Positions 18,809 through 32,109 of a stretch of 64,000 nt of DNA are shown piece after piece. The first letter of the stretch is position 1; each line of letters opens with the position of its first letter. The stretch is taken from contig NZ_RDTE01000003.1 in NCBI RefSeq assembly GCF_004125265.1, positions 186,001-250,000 of the forward strand. Direction: 5' to 3'. Below the pieces are notes generated by a model that saw only the letters and a program-made list of their open reading frames with translations, ran no database searches and was not told where the DNA came from. A program made the position numbers and the translations under genes. Source of the stretch: Streptomyces lydicus. Its GTDB lineage: Bacteria; Actinomycetota; Actinomycetes; Streptomycetales; Streptomycetaceae.

Positions 18809-21800
18809 ATGATGTCTGAACAGCAGCTCATCAACGCACTACGCGCCTCTGTGAAGGAAAGCGAACGTCTACGACAACGAAATCGCGAGCTTGCCGAAAA
18901 CGGCCGTGAGCCGGTGGCAGTCGTGGGAATGGCATGCCATTACCCCGGTGGCGTGACCAGCCCTGCTGACTTGTGGAACCTGGTGATCTCCGAACGGGAC
19001 GCGATCTCCGGGTTTCCGGAGGACCGGGGCTGGGACGTCGACACACTGTTCAACCCCGATAGCGAAAAAGCGGGGTCGAGCTATACCCGGCACGGAGGGT
19101 TCTTGGAAGATTCCAAGAACTTTGATCCGGAGTTCTTCGGAATCTCTCCGCGGGAGGCGTTGGCGATGGACCCGCAGCAGCGGTTGCTGCTGGAGGCGTC
19201 CTGGGAAGCCATCGAGGACGCAGGGATCGACCCCTTCACGCTGCGGGAAAGCGACACCGGCCTGTTCATGGGGTCCAACGGGCAGGACTACGCCTCCAGG
19301 CTGAGGCGCTACCCCGCCGCGCTGGAAGCGCAGTTGGGCACCGGAAGCGCCGCCAGTGTCCTGTCCGGTCGGGTGTCGTATGCGCTGGGGCTCGAAGGGC
19401 CCGCGGTGACGGTGGACACGGCGTGTTCGTCGTCGTTGGTGGCGCTGCACTGGGCGGTGCAGTCGTTGCGCTCCGGTGAGAGCTCCCTGGCCTTGGCGGG
19501 CGGGGTCACCGTCATGTCCTCACCCTCACGGTTCGTGGAGTTCAGCCGGCAGCGCGGCCTCGCCCCCGACGGCAGGTGCAAGTCCTTCGCGGCGGCAGCC
19601 GACGGGACGGGGTTTGCTGAGGGTGTCGGTGTGTTGGTGGTGGAGCGGTTGTCCGATGCGGTGCGGCACGGTCACCGGGTGCTCGCGGTGGTACGGGGCT
19701 CCGCGGTCAACCAGGACGGCGCATCCAACGGACTGACCGCACCCAGCGGACGGGCCCAGGAGCGGGTGGTACGCCAGGCACTGACGAGCGCCGGACTGGA
19801 CCCCGGTGACGTGGACGTCGTGGAAGGACACGGCACCGGGACGCGGCTGGGCGATCCGATCGAGGTGGGTGCCCTGGTGGAGACCTATGGCCGGGAGCGG
19901 TCCGGTGCCCCGTTGCTGCTCGGGTCGGTGAAGTCGAACCTCGGTCATACCCAAGCCGCCGCCGGGGTCGCAGGGATAATCAAGATGGTGCAGGCGATGC
20001 AACACGGCGTCGTACCCGCATCCCTGCACGTGGACACCCCCTCCCCGCACGTGCAGTGGGGCGAAGGCATCGAGCTGGTCACCGCCACACAGCCATGGCC
20101 CGACACCGACCGACCCCGCCGCGCCGGGATCTCGTCCTTCGGCGTCTCGGGAACCAACGCACACGTCATCATCGAGCAGGCCCCACCGGTACCAGCGCCC
20201 TCCCGCAAGAGCGGCGGTGCGGTGCCGTGGCTGCTGTCCGGCCGTAACGCGGACGCACTACGCGACCAGAGAGACCGCCTGCACGCCCACCTGGAAACCC
20301 ACCCCGAACTCGACCCCGTAGACGTCGGCTACACCCTCGCCGCAGGACGCGCCCACTTCGAACACCGCGCCGTAGCCATGGACGGCGACCTGACAACCTG
20401 GGTGGCCGAGGGCACTGCCCTTGCCCACCGTGAAGTGGTCTTCGTATTCCCGGGACAGGGAGCGCAATGGGTCGGCATGGGGCAAGACCTCATGAAGTCC
20501 TCCCCGAAATTCGCGGCGCTGATGGCCGAATGCGAGCAGGCACTCGCCCCGTTCGTCGACTGGTCACTGTCCGAAGTCCTCGCTGACGCCTCGATGATGG
20601 AGCGCGTGGACGTCGTCCAGCCCGCCTCATGGGCAGTGATGGTCTCCCTGGCAGGACTCTGGCGGTCCATGGGCGTCACCCCCTCCGCAGTAGCGGGACA
20701 CTCCCAAGGAGAAATCGCAGCAGCCTGCGTCGCAGGCGCGCTCTCCCTGGACGACGGCGCCCGCGTTGTCGCGCTGCGCAGCCAGCTGATCCGCGACAAG
20801 CTGGCCGGCTCCGGCGCCATGGCCTCGATATCCCTGCCGTTGGACGACGTACGCGAACACATCACCGGCCTGGAAGGACTCTCGGTCGCCGCCGTCAACG
20901 GCCCGCGCTCCGTGGTCATATCCGGCGACGTCCGCGCTGTCGAGGACTTCGTCGCGGCACGGACCGCCGAGGGAGTACACGCCCGCACGGTCGCCGTTGA
21001 CTACGCCTCCCACTCCGCCCACGTCGACACCATCGAACAGGAACTGACCTCATCACTCACGGGTCTGAAGCCTTCTTCCTCCCGCGTCCCCTTCTATTCG
21101 ACGGTGACCGGGACACCGATCGACACCGTTGAGCTGAACGCCAGTTACTGGGTCCGCAACCTGCGGCAGACCGTCCGCTTCGAAGAAGTCACCCGCCGCC
21201 TCATCGACGACGGACGCGACGTCTTCATCGAAATCAGCGCACACCCCGTCCTCGGCATGGGCCTGCAGGACACCTTCGAAGACCACTCCGACTCCCCCAC
21301 CGTGGCACTGGGCTCCCTACGCCGCGACGACGGAGACATGGACCGCTTCCTCACCTCACTGAGCGAAGCCCACGTCCACGGAGTCGACATCGACTGGAAC
21401 GCCGCCTTCACCGACCGCGGCGCCCAACGCATCGCACTCCCCACCTACGCCTTCCAACACGACCACTACTGGCTCGAGAACGTGTCCGCGAAGGATGCTT
21501 CGACATCCCATCCGCTGCTGACCGATGTCGTCGCACTGGCGCAGCCCGAAGGCGGACTGGTGTTCTCCGGGACCCTGTCCGGAAGTACGCATTCCTGGCT
21601 CAACGACCATGCCGTGCTGGGAACCGTGCTGCTGCCCGGAACCGCGTTCGTCGAGATGGCGCTCTACGCGGCCGAGGAAGCAGGCTGCGACCGGATCGAA
21701 GAGTTGGCGTTCGAGACGCCGCTCGTGCTGCCCGAGGACAAGGAGGTGCACATCCAGTTCGTGATCGGCGCGTCCGGCGACGACGGACGCCGCTCGGTCA

Positions 21801-24274
21801 GCTTCCATTCCCGTCGCGCCGGCATCGAGCAAGGCGACACCGGGCAAGGATGGACGCGGCACGCGGTCGGCACCTTGTCGGCCGGTACGGAGAACGTCGC
21901 CGTCGACAATGCCGCATGGCCGCCTCCCGGCTCGGAGCCGGTCGACCTTGCGGGCTTGTACGAACGGCTGGCAGCCGATGACTTCCACTACGGTCCCGCG
22001 TTCCAGGGGATTCGGTCGGTGTGGCGAAACGGCGAAGCCGTCGTGGCCGAGGTGGAACTCCCCGAGCCGTGTCTGGCGGAGGCGAACGCGTACCAGTCGC
22101 ACCCGGCGCTGCTCGACGCGGCGGTCCAGGCGGCGGTGGCAGGGGGGCTGCTCACCACGGGTTCGGATTCCGGCCAGATCATGCTGCCCTTCTCGTGGAA
22201 CGGCGTCTCGCTCTACGCGACCGGTGCCACCTCGCTGCGCGTCCAGCTGACCCCGCAGGGAGCCGACGCCGTAGCGCTGGAGGCGAGGGACGCGGCCGGG
22301 CGCCCCGTACTGTCGGTGGATTCCCTGCTGGTACGGAAGGCACCCGCCAAGCAACTCGACCTCCTGCGTTCCGCCGGCGAGCACTCACTGTTCCAGCTGG
22401 AGTGGACGAAGCTCGGCTCCCGCGAGCTGACGCAGGACACCGGCCGATGGGTCGTCGTCGGCGACGTGCAACCGCGGTCCGGCGCGCTGGTGGACGCCGG
22501 GGTGGCAGACCGCTCCTACGAGACGTTCGAGGAGCTGGCCGAGCACATCGGCGCGGGCCGTGCCGCACCTGGCGTCGTGGTCGTCCCCGTCCCCCTGCGG
22601 GATGCCGATGACACGGTGGCCGTGCACGCCGCCGTACTGCACACGCTGGACGTCCTGCAGACCTGGCTGTCCGACGAGCGGTTCGCCGATGCCAGGCTGG
22701 TGCTCCTCACCGGCCGGACGCCGGCTCTCCCGTCCGCCGGTGTGTGGGGGTTGGTGCGCTCCGCCCAGTCCGAGCACGGTGACCGGATTGTCGTGGTCGA
22801 GACCGACGACACCCACGAGGACTACCAGCAACTGCCCGCCGCGGTGAAATCCGGCGAGCCGCAGCTGGCAGTGCGCCGGGGAGAGCTGTTCGTACCCAGG
22901 CTGGTCAGGACGAGCACGAGCGGTCAGCGGACCGGCAGGGCATGGAACCCGGAGGGAACCGTGCTGATCACCGGGGGTACCGGTGTGCTGGGCGCTGAGC
23001 TCGCACGCCACCTGGTGACCGAGTCCGGCGTCCGGCACCTGCTTCTCCTGAGCCGTGGCGGCCCCCACGCGGAAGGCGCCGAGGAGCTGAAGGCTCAGTT
23101 GCGCGAGCTGGGTGCCGAGGCAGCCATCGTGGCCTGCGACGCGGCGGACAAGGACGCGTTGGCCGAGGTGCTGTCGGCGGTGCCCGGCACGCACCCGCTG
23201 ACCGCTGTCATACACGCCGCCGGGGTCCTCGATGATGCGCTGATCACGGACATGACCCCCGCACAGGTGTCGGCGGTGCTGGCACCCAAGGTGGACGGGG
23301 CGCTCAACCTGCACACGCTCACTCAGGGACTCGACCTGGCGGACTTCATCCTCTTCTCTTCCGCTTCGGCGGTCTTCGGCGGACCGGGCCAGGGCAACTA
23401 CGCCGCCGCCAACGCGGTGCTGGACGCTCTGGTACTGCGCCGACGGGCGGAAGGGCTGCCCGGAATCGCCCTGGCCTGGGGATTCTGGGCCCAGCGCACC
23501 GGCATGACCGCACACCTCGGAGACACGGACGTACGGCGGCTGGAACGTGCCGGCGTCACGGAGCTGTCCACCGCGGAAGGTCTGGCCCTGTTCGACCTCG
23601 CGCGGGCGTTGGACGAGCCTGCAGTGGTGCCGATAGCGCTGAACCTCTCATCGCTACGGTCCCAGGCGGGACACAACGGTGTTCCTTCCGTACTCCAGGG
23701 CCTGCTACGGGTGCCCACGCGTCGCACAGCGGCCGGGCCAGACCAGCGCTGGTCGGCAGCACGGTTGGCGGCGCTTCCCGAATCCGAACGGGCGCCGGCG
23801 CTGAACGAACTCGTCAGGGCGGAGGTGGCTGCCGTCCTGGGCCATGACGAAGCGGCGGCGATCGATCCGGAACGGGCCTTCATGGACCTGGGATTCGATT
23901 CGCTGACCGCCGTGGAACTGCGCAATCGTCTGGTCACCGCGACCGGTCTGCGGCTGCCGACCACTGTGGTCTTCACCTACGCGACGCCGTCGGCGCTCAC
24001 CGAGCACCTGCTCGCCGGGCTGCTCGAGAGCCAGGGCAGCCCCACGAGGGACGGACTGGACGAAGTCGAGGCCGAACTGCGGCGCACACCCCCCGGTGAT
24101 GCCCGGCACGAAGCCTTGGTCCGTCGCCTGAGAGACCTGGCCGCGGCCTGGCTGCCCGAACGATCCGACGACTCCGACGCCGACGACGACCTTGACGTGT
24201 CGACCATCGACGAGATGCTCGATCTCGCCGAGGACGCACTCGAAGGCCTCTCAGCAGGAGAGGACGGGAAGTAA
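18809..24274 (+). CDS. Type I PKS, module 2 (KS-AT-DH-KR-ACP), methylmalonyl
   Basis: 1821 residues. The N-terminal coiled-coil docking helix (about 1-30, [20 protein letters not shown]) is followed by KS (Cys206) and AT (Ser632 in GHSQG; YASH at 732-735, methylmalonyl). Then DH (His934 in [10 protein letters not shown], Asp in [10 protein letters not shown]), KR (GGTGVLG near 1390, LDD at 1474-1476, catalytic Tyr1531) and ACP (GFDSL, Ser1698). The LDD motif marks a B-type KR, which with DH gives an E double bond. This explains the C4 methyl and C4=C5 bond of trichostatic acid. The C-terminal acidic helix docks onto the third PKS. It starts 17 bp after PKS 1. Confidence 0.94.
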   Translation: MMSEQQLINALRASVKESERLRQRNRELAENGREPVAVVGMACHYPGGVTSPADLWNLVISERDAISGFPEDRGWDVDTLFNPDSEKAGSSYTRHGGFLEDSKNFDPEFFGISPREALAMDPQQRLLLEASWEAIEDAGIDPFTLRESDTGLFMGSNGQDYASRLRRYPAALEAQLGTGSAASVLSGRVSYALGLEGPAVTVDTACSSSLVALHWAVQSLRSGESSLALAGGVTVMSSPSRFVEFSRQRGLAPDGRCKSFAAAADGTGFAEGVGVLVVERLSDAVRHGHRVLAVVRGSAVNQDGASNGLTAPSGRAQERVVRQALTSAGLDPGDVDVVEGHGTGTRLGDPIEVGALVETYGRERSGAPLLLGSVKSNLGHTQAAAGVAGIIKMVQAMQHGVVPASLHVDTPSPHVQWGEGIELVTATQPWPDTDRPRRAGISSFGVSGTNAHVIIEQAPPVPAPSRKSGGAVPWLLSGRNADALRDQRDRLHAHLETHPELDPVDVGYTLAAGRAHFEHRAVAMDGDLTTWVAEGTALAHREVVFVFPGQGAQWVGMGQDLMKSSPKFAALMAECEQALAPFVDWSLSEVLADASMMERVDVVQPASWAVMVSLAGLWRSMGVTPSAVAGHSQGEIAAACVAGALSLDDGARVVALRSQLIRDKLAGSGAMASISLPLDDVREHITGLEGLSVAAVNGPRSVVISGDVRAVEDFVAARTAEGVHARTVAVDYASHSAHVDTIEQELTSSLTGLKPSSSRVPFYSTVTGTPIDTVELNASYWVRNLRQTVRFEEVTRRLIDDGRDVFIEISAHPVLGMGLQDTFEDHSDSPTVALGSLRRDDGDMDRFLTSLSEAHVHGVDIDWNAAFTDRGAQRIALPTYAFQHDHYWLENVSAKDASTSHPLLTDVVALAQPEGGLVFSGTLSGSTHSWLNDHAVLGTVLLPGTAFVEMALYAAEEAGCDRIEELAFETPLVLPEDKEVHIQFVIGASGDDGRRSVSFHSRRAGIEQGDTGQGWTRHAVGTLSAGTENVAVDNAAWPPPGSEPVDLAGLYERLAADDFHYGPAFQGIRSVWRNGEAVVAEVELPEPCLAEANAYQSHPALLDAAVQAAVAGGLLTTGSDSGQIMLPFSWNGVSLYATGATSLRVQLTPQGADAVALEARDAAGRPVLSVDSLLVRKAPAKQLDLLRSAGEHSLFQLEWTKLGSRELTQDTGRWVVVGDVQPRSGALVDAGVADRSYETFEELAEHIGAGRAAPGVVVVPVPLRDADDTVAVHAAVLHTLDVLQTWLSDERFADARLVLLTGRTPALPSAGVWGLVRSAQSEHGDRIVVVETDDTHEDYQQLPAAVKSGEPQLAVRRGELFVPRLVRTSTSGQRTGRAWNPEGTVLITGGTGVLGAELARHLVTESGVRHLLLLSRGGPHAEGAEELKAQLRELGAEAAIVACDAADKDALAEVLSAVPGTHPLTAVIHAAGVLDDALITDMTPAQVSAVLAPKVDGALNLHTLTQGLDLADFILFSSASAVFGGPGQGNYAAANAVLDALVLRRRAEGLPGIALAWGFWAQRTGMTAHLGDTDVRRLERAGVTELSTAEGLALFDLARALDEPAVVPIALNLSSLRSQAGHNGVPSVLQGLLRVPTRRTAAGPDQRWSAARLAALPESERAPALNELVRAEVAAVLGHDEAAAIDPERAFMDLGFDSLTAVELRNRLVTATGLRLPTTVVFTYATPSALTEHLLAGLLESQGSPTRDGLDEVEAELRRTPPGDARHEALVRRLRDLAAAWLPERSDDSDADDDLDVSTIDEMLDLAEDALEGLSAGEDGK

Positions 24275-24277
24275 CCG

Positions 24278-27200
24278 ATGGCTGACGACAAGAAGATCCT
24301 CGACACGCTCAAGCGGCTGACCACCGACCTCCGGCAGACCCGCCGCCGTCTCAAGGAGGTCGAGGACGCCCAGCACGAGCCGGTGGCCATCGTGGGGATG
24401 GCGTGCCGCTACCCCGGCGGTGTGCAAAGCCCCCGGGACCTCTGGGAGCTGCTCATGTCGGGCGGGGACGCGGTGTCTGCGTTCCCCGACGACCGTGGGT
24501 GGGACCTGGACCGGTTGTTCAGTTCCGAGGACGTGGCGGGCACGTCGTACACCGCCGAGGGCGGGTTCCTGGCCGGTGCGGGTGACTTCGACGCGGAGAT
24601 GTTCGGCATTTCACCGCGGGAGGCACTGGCGATGGACCCGCAGCAGCGGTTGCTGCTGGAGGCGTCCTGGGAAGCCGTCGAAGACGCGGGGATCGATCCC
24701 CTCGCACTGCGCGGAAGCAGCACCGGTGTGTATGCCGGAGTGATGTACCACGACTACGGCTCCGGGGTGGACACGCTGCCCGGGGAGATCGAGGGGTACC
24801 TCGGCATCGGCACAGCGGGCAGCGTGGCCTCCGGTCGGGTGGCGTATGTGCTGGGGCTCGAAGGGCCCGCGGTCACGGTGGACACGGCGTGTTCGTCGTC
24901 GTTGGTGGCGCTGCACTGGGCGGTGCAGTCGTTGCGCTCCGGCGAGTGCTCCCTGGCGCTGGCGGGCGGCGTCACCGTCATGTGCAATCCGCGCATCTTC
25001 GTGGAGTTCAGCCGGCAGCGCGGCCTCGCCCCGGACGGCAGGTGCAAGTCCTTCGCCTCGGCAGCCGACGGCACCGGCTGGAGCGAGGGTGTCGGTGTGC
25101 TGGTGGTGGAGCGGTTGTCCGATGCGGTGCGGCACGGGCACCGGGTGCTCGCGGTGGTACGGGGCTCCGCGGTCAACCAGGACGGCGCATCCAACGGACT
25201 GACCGCACCCAGCGGACGGGCCCAGGAGCGGGTGGTACGCCAGGCACTGACGAGCGCCGGACTGAGCCCCGGTGACGTGGACGTCGTGGAAGGACACGGC
25301 ACCGGGACACGGCTGGGCGATCCGATCGAGGTCGGCGCACTCGCAGAAACCTACGGCCGACAGCGCTCCGGTGCCCCCTTGCTGCTCGGGTCGGTGAAGT
25401 CCAACCTCGGTCATACCCAAGCCGCCGCGGGTGTGGCGGGCGTGATCAAGATGGTGCAGGCGATGCAGCATGGCGTCGTACCCGCATCCCTGCACGTGGA
25501 CACCCCCTCCCCGCACGTGCAGTGGGGCGAAGGCATCGAACTCGTCACTGCCACACAACCATGGCCCGACTCCGACCGACCCCGCCGCGCAGGAGTCTCC
25601 TCCTTCGGCGTCTCGGGAACCAACGCACACGTCATCCTCGAACAAGCACCATCGGAACAGCCACCACCCGCCCGCAAAACCGGCGGTGTGGTGCCCTGGC
25701 TGCTGTCCGGCCGCAGCCCGGACGCACTACGCCACCAAACCGACCGCCTGCGCACCCACCTGGAAACCCACCCCGAACTCGACCCCGCCGACGTCGGCTA
25801 CACCCTCGCCGCAGGGCGCGCCCACTTCGAGCACCGGGCCATGGTGGTGGGCGAGACCCGGGATGACTTGCTGGCCGCGCTCAGGACTGCCGAGACCACG
25901 AGTGTGCGGGCCGGGCGGACGGCGTTCCTGTTTCCCGGGCAGGGAAGCCAGCGGCTGGGGGCGGGAAGGCAGCTCGCGGAGGAATTCCCCGTGTTCGCGG
26001 AGGCGTTGGACTCGGTCCTCACCGCATTCGACCCCCATCTGGACGTCCCGCTGCGTGAGGTGATGTTCGCGGCACCCGACTCGGAGCCGGCCCGGCTGCT
26101 CGACGAGACCGGTTACACCCAGCCGGCGCTGTTCGCGATCTCCGTGGCCCTTTTCCGGCTGGTCGATTCATGGGGCATCAAGCCTGACTTCCTGCTGGGC
26201 CACTCGATAGGTGAACTGGCGGCCGTCCATGTCGCCGGATGCCTTTCGCTGCCGGATGCGTGCGCACTGGTGGCGGCCCGCGGGCGACTCATGCAAGCCC
26301 TCCCCCGGGGCGGGGCGATGGTTGCCCTGCAGGCGTCCGAGGAGCAAGTCGCTCCGCTCGTGGCCGCGGCCGGCGACCGGGTGTCCATCGCCGCGATCAA
26401 CGGGCCGTCGGCCGTGGTGATCTCCGGTGACGAGCAGTCGGTGCTCGACATCAAGGAGGAGTTCGAGCGCCGTGGCTGCAAGACCAAGCGGTTGCGTGTC
26501 TCCCACGCGTTCCACTCGGCGCACATGGAGGACATGGTCGACGCGTTCCGACGCGTGGCCGCCGGTGTGACGTTCCATCCCCCCAGGATCCCGGTGATCT
26601 CGGATGTGACGGGGCTGCCCGCCACTGCCGATCAGCTGGCCTCTCCGGACTACTGGGCCCGCCATGTGCGGGAAGCCGTGCGCTTCCACGACGGCATGCG
26701 GCGGCTTGCCTCCCAAGGTGTGCGCGCCTTCCTGGAGCTGGGCGCGAGCGGGGCGCTGACCGGGATGGGGCAGGACTGCCTGTACGACGTCGAGGGAACG
26801 GTGTTCGCCACCGCGCTGCGTGCGGACCGGCCGGAACCCCGGAGCATCGTCACCGCCGTTTCCCAGCTGCACACCCATGGTGTGCGCGTCGACTGGCCCG
26901 CCTTCTGGGAGAAGACAGACACCCGCAGGCAGGCGCTGCCGACCTACGCCTTCCAGCACCGGCGCTACTGGCTGGCCGATACGCCCGGCGCGCCACGGGG
27001 TGCCGACGGGCTCGGCCACGCCCTGCTCACCCACTCGGTGCATCTCGCCGATGATGCGGACACGCTGGTGTTCAGCGGCAGCCTGTCGCTGAAGACGCAC
27101 ACCTGGCTGGCCGATCACCTCGTCCACGGCACAGCGTTGCTGCCCGGAACGGCCTTCGTCGATCTCCTGCTGTACGTGGGCGACCGGGTCGGGAGTCCCA

Positions 27201-30200
27201 CGGTCGAGGAGCTGACCCTCGAAACACCGCTGACGCTGCACGACCAGGACGAGGTCGAACTCCAGGTGGCCGTCGGGCCCGAGGAGGCCGGCCGGCGGGA
27301 CGTGCGGGTGTACGGCAGCACCGAGCCCGGCGTCTGGACACGCCACGCCAGTGGCGTCCTGCAACACGCCGCCGATGCCGGGACCGACGGCGAGCTCGCG
27401 CAGTGGCCGCCGGTATCGGCGACCGCGGTTGACCTGAGCGGCTTCTACGACCGGCTCGCCGACGACGGAGTCGACTACGGCCCGGCGTTCCGCGGACTGC
27501 GCGCGGCCTGGCGGCGAGGGGACGACCTGTTCGCCGAGGTCGCTCTGCCCGAAGAGCGCCACGACGAGGCCGGCTCCTTCGGACTGCACCCTGCTCTGTT
27601 CGACGCCGCGCTGCACATCGCGAGTGGGGACGGGGCGCTGCCGTTCGCCTGGACGGGAGTGTCGCTGTTCGCCACGGGCGCCCGGGCGTTGCGCGTACGG
27701 TTGCGCCGCACGGGACCGGGGGCGGTGTCGGTGCTGGTGACCGATGCCTCCGGACGGGCGGTGGCGGCAGCGGAGTCCCTGACGGCCCGGCCCGTCCCGA
27801 CGCTGTCCGGCAGTCATGCGAAGGCGCTGTTCCAGGTGGACCTGGTGCCGGAGCAGGTCACGGCGGCTCCGGTCACCTGCGTCCAGCTCGGCACCGGTGA
27901 ACTGCGCACCGGAGCGCGCTCGCTGCCCGACCTGGCCGCGCTGGTCGCGGAGATCGAGTCCGGGATCCCGGTCCCGGAGGCGATGGTCGTCGAGGTACCG
28001 CGGGCGGAGACCGCCCGGACCGCCCTGGCCAGGACGCTGGCTCTGGTCCAGGCTTGGCTGGCCGACGAACGACTCGCCGCCGCCCGCCTGGTGTTCCTCA
28101 CGCGGAGCACCGACGACGGTTCCGGCCTCGCCGCGGCCGCGGTCCAGGGCCTGGTGCGTTCGGCCCAAGCGGAGAACCCCGGCAGGTTCGCCCTGGTCGA
28201 TGTGGACGGGCACGATGCCTCCGTCACCGCGGTTTCTGCGGCGCTGACTTCGGCCGAGCCGCTGTTGGTGATCCGGGCCGGGGTGGCGCACGTCCGCCGT
28301 CTGGCCAGGGCGGGGCGGGACCTCGGGCAGGCCACCGCCTGGGACCGCGATGGCACGACGCTGATCACCGGAGGCAACGGCGCGCTGGCCAGGCTGCTGG
28401 CCAGGCATCTCATCGTCGAGCACGGTGTGCGTCACCTGCTGCTCGTCAGCAGGAGCGCCCCGGACCGGGAGCTCGCTGAGCAGTTGACGGCACTCGGCGG
28501 CCACATCGTCCAGGCGCGCTGCGACGTGGCCGATGCGGCGGCGCTGTCGGCGGTGCTCCGGGCGGTGCCCGAGCACCGTCCGCTCACCGCCGTCGTGCAT
28601 ACCGCAGGTGTGCTGGCCGACGCTGTCATCCCGGCGCTGACCGAAGAACACCTCGACCGGGTCCTGCGTCCCAAGGTGGACGGCGCGCTCCACCTGCACG
28701 AGCTGACCCGGGACCTCGACCTGTCCGCGTTCGTGATGTTCTCCTCGGCCGCGGGCATTTTCGGCGGACCGGGCCAGGGCAGCTACGCGGCCGCCAACGC
28801 GATGCTGGACGCGCTGGCGGAGCAGCGCCACGCAGCCGGTCTTCCGGCGCTCTCGCTCGCCTGGGGGCCCTGGGAACAGAGCGGTGCGATGACCCGCGAC
28901 CTCGCGGAAGTCGACATGCGCAGGATGAAGCGTTCCGGTGTGCGGCCGCTGTCCGACGAGGAGGGTCTTGCGCTGTTCGACGCGGCACGGGCGGCGGGCA
29001 AACCGGTGATGGTGCCCATCCGGCTGGACCTGGCCACCGTGCGGAGCGCCGACGACACCGACGTCCTGGCGCCCGCCCTGCTCAAGGGGCTCGTCTCCCG
29101 TGGACGCCGGGCCGTCGCGGCCGAGCCGGGGCCGTCCCTGTCCGACCAACTGGCCGGAAAGCCTGCTGACCAGCAGGACCTGGTTCTGCTGGACCTGCTG
29201 CGCACCCACATCCGCGTGGTTCTGGGACATGGCCCCGCGCACGACGTCGCGGCGGACCGGGAGTTCCTTGAGCTGGGCTTCGATTCCCTGACCACCGTCG
29301 AGCTGCGGAACGGACTCACTGCGGCAACCGGGCTGCGCCTTGCGCCGGCGGCGCTGTTCGACCACTCCACACCGATGGCACTCGCCCGACACCTGCGGAA
29401 CGAACTCACCGAGCGGGCGCCCGCCCCCGACGCGCCGGCTTTTGTGATGGGCACGCTGCTCCGGCAGGCCGCCGACACCCACCGGGCGGGAGCGTTCCTG
29501 GCACTGCTGACCGAGATGTCGCAGTTCAGGCCCGCCTTCCACACCGGCGTGGCGAGCAGTCCTGTGCGGCTGGGCGAGGGGGGCCGTGGACCTGCCGTGA
29601 TCTGCGTGCCCTCGATGCTGGCAGTGTCAGGCCCGCACCAGTACGCCCGCCTGGCCGCTCCGTTCCGGGGGGAACGCGATGTGTGGGCGCTGCCGCTGCC
29701 CGGCTTCAGCCGTGATGAGCAGGTGCCGGCAACGCAGCTGGCAGTGCTGGAAGCGTTGGCCTCGGGGATCGAAGAGGCCCGCCTCGCCGAGCCGTTCGTG
29801 CTGTTGGGCCATTCCACCGGCGGCATTCTGGCGCATGCGCTGGCCGCACACCTGGAAGCACGGGGGACGGGGCCGGCCGGGGTGGTGCTGGCGGACGTGC
29901 TCGATCTGTCCGAAGGTGACGAACGGGACGCCATCGCCCCCGCGTTGGTCTCGGCGATCCTCGAGCGCAACCACGTACATGTTCCGGTCGACGACACCCG
30001 CCTGACCGCGATGGGCGCGTATCTGAGGCTGTTCCAAGGGTGGAAGCCCACCGTCGTCGACGCGCCCACCTTGTTCCTGCGGGCATCGGAGCCGATGGTC
30101 CAGGAGGCGGCGCCGGAGACAGATCAGTGGCGGACCTCCTGGACCTTGGACCATGTCGCGCTGGATGTTCCCGGCAACCACTTCACGATGCTGGAGCAGC

Positions 30201-30292
30201 ACAGTGACATCGCAGCCGGTCTCGTTGAGGACTGGCTTCGGACATCTTCTTCCCAAGTGATCAACAGCGATCGACACAGCAATAAGCGGTGA
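24278..30292 (+). CDS. Type I PKS, module 3 with thioesterase (KS-AT-DH-KR-ACP-TE), malonyl
   Basis: 2004 residues. An N-terminal docking helix leads into KS (Cys205) and AT (Ser643 in GHSIG; HAFH at 743-746, the malonyl signature, with an AT sequence quite unlike modules 1-2). Then DH (His947 in [10 protein letters not shown]), KR (GGNGALA near 1365, LAD in place of LDD, Tyr1503), ACP (GFDSL, Ser1670) and a C-terminal TE (GHSTGG, Ser1846, with a His near 1968). It adds the last C2 unit, forms the C2=C3 bond and releases the free acid by hydrolysis. The free carboxylate is the substrate needed by the asparagine-synthetase-like enzyme at 35.2 kb. Its stop overlaps the HxlR start (GTGA). Confidence 0.94.
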   Translation: MADDKKILDTLKRLTTDLRQTRRRLKEVEDAQHEPVAIVGMACRYPGGVQSPRDLWELLMSGGDAVSAFPDDRGWDLDRLFSSEDVAGTSYTAEGGFLAGAGDFDAEMFGISPREALAMDPQQRLLLEASWEAVEDAGIDPLALRGSSTGVYAGVMYHDYGSGVDTLPGEIEGYLGIGTAGSVASGRVAYVLGLEGPAVTVDTACSSSLVALHWAVQSLRSGECSLALAGGVTVMCNPRIFVEFSRQRGLAPDGRCKSFASAADGTGWSEGVGVLVVERLSDAVRHGHRVLAVVRGSAVNQDGASNGLTAPSGRAQERVVRQALTSAGLSPGDVDVVEGHGTGTRLGDPIEVGALAETYGRQRSGAPLLLGSVKSNLGHTQAAAGVAGVIKMVQAMQHGVVPASLHVDTPSPHVQWGEGIELVTATQPWPDSDRPRRAGVSSFGVSGTNAHVILEQAPSEQPPPARKTGGVVPWLLSGRSPDALRHQTDRLRTHLETHPELDPADVGYTLAAGRAHFEHRAMVVGETRDDLLAALRTAETTSVRAGRTAFLFPGQGSQRLGAGRQLAEEFPVFAEALDSVLTAFDPHLDVPLREVMFAAPDSEPARLLDETGYTQPALFAISVALFRLVDSWGIKPDFLLGHSIGELAAVHVAGCLSLPDACALVAARGRLMQALPRGGAMVALQASEEQVAPLVAAAGDRVSIAAINGPSAVVISGDEQSVLDIKEEFERRGCKTKRLRVSHAFHSAHMEDMVDAFRRVAAGVTFHPPRIPVISDVTGLPATADQLASPDYWARHVREAVRFHDGMRRLASQGVRAFLELGASGALTGMGQDCLYDVEGTVFATALRADRPEPRSIVTAVSQLHTHGVRVDWPAFWEKTDTRRQALPTYAFQHRRYWLADTPGAPRGADGLGHALLTHSVHLADDADTLVFSGSLSLKTHTWLADHLVHGTALLPGTAFVDLLLYVGDRVGSPTVEELTLETPLTLHDQDEVELQVAVGPEEAGRRDVRVYGSTEPGVWTRHASGVLQHAADAGTDGELAQWPPVSATAVDLSGFYDRLADDGVDYGPAFRGLRAAWRRGDDLFAEVALPEERHDEAGSFGLHPALFDAALHIASGDGALPFAWTGVSLFATGARALRVRLRRTGPGAVSVLVTDASGRAVAAAESLTARPVPTLSGSHAKALFQVDLVPEQVTAAPVTCVQLGTGELRTGARSLPDLAALVAEIESGIPVPEAMVVEVPRAETARTALARTLALVQAWLADERLAAARLVFLTRSTDDGSGLAAAAVQGLVRSAQAENPGRFALVDVDGHDASVTAVSAALTSAEPLLVIRAGVAHVRRLARAGRDLGQATAWDRDGTTLITGGNGALARLLARHLIVEHGVRHLLLVSRSAPDRELAEQLTALGGHIVQARCDVADAAALSAVLRAVPEHRPLTAVVHTAGVLADAVIPALTEEHLDRVLRPKVDGALHLHELTRDLDLSAFVMFSSAAGIFGGPGQGSYAAANAMLDALAEQRHAAGLPALSLAWGPWEQSGAMTRDLAEVDMRRMKRSGVRPLSDEEGLALFDAARAAGKPVMVPIRLDLATVRSADDTDVLAPALLKGLVSRGRRAVAAEPGPSLSDQLAGKPADQQDLVLLDLLRTHIRVVLGHGPAHDVAADREFLELGFDSLTTVELRNGLTAATGLRLAPAALFDHSTPMALARHLRNELTERAPAPDAPAFVMGTLLRQAADTHRAGAFLALLTEMSQFRPAFHTGVASSPVRLGEGGRGPAVICVPSMLAVSGPHQYARLAAPFRGERDVWALPLPGFSRDEQVPATQLAVLEALASGIEEARLAEPFVLLGHSTGGILAHALAAHLEARGTGPAGVVLADVLDLSEGDERDAIAPALVSAILERNHVHVPVDDTRLTAMGAYLRLFQGWKPTVVDAPTLFLRASEPMVQEAAPETDQWRTSWTLDHVALDVPGNHFTMLEQHSDIAAGLVEDWLRTSSSQVINSDRHSNKR

Positions 30293-30708
30293 TCCCAGTG
30301 ACACAGTCAATCCATGAACCAGCGCCGATACAGAAAGGCGCGGAGATTCCCATCAAGGAAGTCCTGTGCACCCTTTCTGCAAGGTGGTCACTTGAGGTGA
30401 TGGCCGAATTAGACGGAGGCAAGCGCCGGTTCAACGAGCTCACCCGGCGGCTCGAAGGAATCAATCACAAGGTGCTCATCGAAACGCTTCACAAGCTCCA
30501 GCGTGACGGGTATGTCAGGGGCCCCCTCACTTCGTCGAAGGATTCCACCGACAGATTGGTCGGATACGAACTGACCGAGCTGGGGATGACCCTGCTCCAA
30601 CTCGTGGGCGGCGTCAGGGAATGGCTTGACGAGCACGAGCAGAAAATAGTCAACGCGCGGACCGACTTCGACTGGGCGAAGCGGGAGATGGAATTCATGA
30701 AAGAGTAG
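30289..30708 (+). CDS. HxlR-family winged-helix regulator with a TTA codon
   Basis: 139 residues. The HxlR signature is visible: [47 protein letters not shown], and [11 protein letters not shown]. HxlR proteins usually have a conserved Cys near the N-terminus, here in EVLCTL. The GTG start overlaps the PKS 3 stop, so it is translated with the PKS operon and may feed back on the cluster. Leu in MAELDGG is encoded by TTA (30,409-30,411), so translation should need bldA tRNA. Its effector is unknown. Confidence 0.88.
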   Translation: MIPVTQSIHEPAPIQKGAEIPIKEVLCTLSARWSLEVMAELDGGKRRFNELTRRLEGINHKVLIETLHKLQRDGYVRGPLTSSKDSTDRLVGYELTELGMTLLQLVGGVREWLDEHEQKIVNARTDFDWAKREMEFMKE

Positions 30709-30742
30709 GGTGCGCGCACGACGGAGCACCGGACCCGGATTT

Positions 30743-32002
30743 CTACCGGGAGCTTTCCATCCAGGTCCGGGCAAGCTCGACACGAGACGAGATACGGAGC
30801 TTCTTGAAGATGCTTCGCAAGTGATGGGCAACGGTGTGCCGCGAAATGAATAACTTCTGGGCGGCCTGTGCGTTGGAAAGTCCCAGTGCGACCAGCTCGG
30901 CCACGGCGGTCTCGGTTTTCGTCAGACCCAGGATTCCCGCGCCGGGTTCCTCGGGCCGGTCCGCGTGGTCGCAGCTGCGGCCGAGCCGGTGGAGCCTGCG
31001 CTTGAGCCGGGCAACGTCCCGGGGGGACTGTGCGGTGAGATACCCGGACACGGCGCGTTCCAGCACCGTGATGGCCTGCTTCGAGGACCCTTGCGCGGCG
31101 AGCAGCACTCCGAGGTCCTCCCGTGCGGAGGCGGCGGCCCATGGATCGGGGTGATGGTCGGCGGCGAAGTGCAGATCCGCGCCGCTGCGGCGGACAAGCC
31201 CTTCGGCATGGCGGGCGGCTGCCTCCAGCGCGGGCAGATCCCCGCTGCGAGTGGAGAGCGTCCGGGCGGTGACCGCGATCGCTTCGGCGCTTCTCCCATC
31301 GCGGCGAACCATGAAGCGTGCCAGCCACGCTGCGGCCGCCGGGTCCGCCAGCAGGAGCCTTTCGCGGTCCTGGCCAGGTGAGATGACCTGCTCCACGAGG
31401 GGGGCGGCGGCCTCCGCCCCGTGTTCCGCCTCCGTGGTCTGCACCACCATCCACGCACAGGCCGGGCCGTAGGTGTTGCCGAGTGCCCAATCCATCGCGG
31501 CCTGCCGCACATACGCGCCGGCGGTGCCCAGGTCCGCCCGTCTCAGTGCACCCAGGGCCAGGAGAACACGGGCGTACGGTTTCCAGCTTTTCGCCGTCTC
31601 CTCAGAAGCCGCCAAGACGGCCTGTGCCTGCTCAAGCGCTACGGAAACCCGTCCCAGGTTCCAGTTCAAAGCCGCTCGGAGAAGTTCGAGAACTGCTTGG
31701 TTCCGGTGATTACCGGCAAGCGCAACAGAGCGCTCGGCAGCCGCAATGCTGCGTTCGGCTTCACCGTTCTGACGCAGCGCAATGGCCAGTCTGGCCATCC
31801 ATATATGGGCCTGCAGGGGGACATCCGGACCGGACGTGCAGTGAATTCCACGGCGTGCGGCTTCCCGGGCCAAATTCCAAGCGTGCCCGGGCTGGCCGTC
31901 AGTCCATTTCTCCATCGACGACTGCATGCATTGCCAGGTGGGACAATCCACAGGCGCAGTATGGCGTGCCTCGGGAAGGATACGTTGAGGGTAAACTTGC
32001 AT
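30743..32002 (-). CDS. LuxR-type regulator, LAL-like without the ATPase domain, with a TTA codon
   Basis: 419 residues. The first about 340 are helical TPR-like repeats, as in the middle of LAL activators. The C-terminus is a LuxR HTH (LTKTETAVAELVALGLSNAQ ... SRHTVAHHLRSIFKKL). The N-terminal Walker-type ATPase of full LAL proteins (usually 850-1000 residues) is missing. A decayed transposase lies right upstream, so truncation is possible. GGAG precedes ATG 32,002. TTA (30,851-30,853) encodes Leu in KLFISRH within the HTH, so bldA dependence is expected. It is convergent with the HxlR gene and probably a pathway activator. Confidence 0.85.
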   Translation of the reverse strand: MQVYPQRILPEARHTAPVDCPTWQCMQSSMEKWTDGQPGHAWNLAREAARRGIHCTSGPDVPLQAHIWMARLAIALRQNGEAERSIAAAERSVALAGNHRNQAVLELLRAALNWNLGRVSVALEQAQAVLAASEETAKSWKPYARVLLALGALRRADLGTAGAYVRQAAMDWALGNTYGPACAWMVVQTTEAEHGAEAAAPLVEQVISPGQDRERLLLADPAAAAWLARFMVRRDGRSAEAIAVTARTLSTRSGDLPALEAAARHAEGLVRRSGADLHFAADHHPDPWAAASAREDLGVLLAAQGSSKQAITVLERAVSGYLTAQSPRDVARLKRRLHRLGRSCDHADRPEEPGAGILGLTKTETAVAELVALGLSNAQAAQKLFISRHTVAHHLRSIFKKLRISSRVELARTWMESSR

Positions 32003-32109
32003 GCCCCTGCTCCAAGTGTGAAGAATCCCCCGACAGTTCGGAACGTTATCACCTCCGCAGAGCCTGTAACACGATCACTAGTAGGCTTTCTCGGCGTGTC
32101 GCGGGAAGA

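Noticed and set aside
26168..29542. 1,124-residue minus-strand open frame inside PKS 3
   Set aside because: Antisense to clear KS/AT/KR/ACP coding sequence; long antisense frames are common in high-GC DNA and the product has no recognisable motif.
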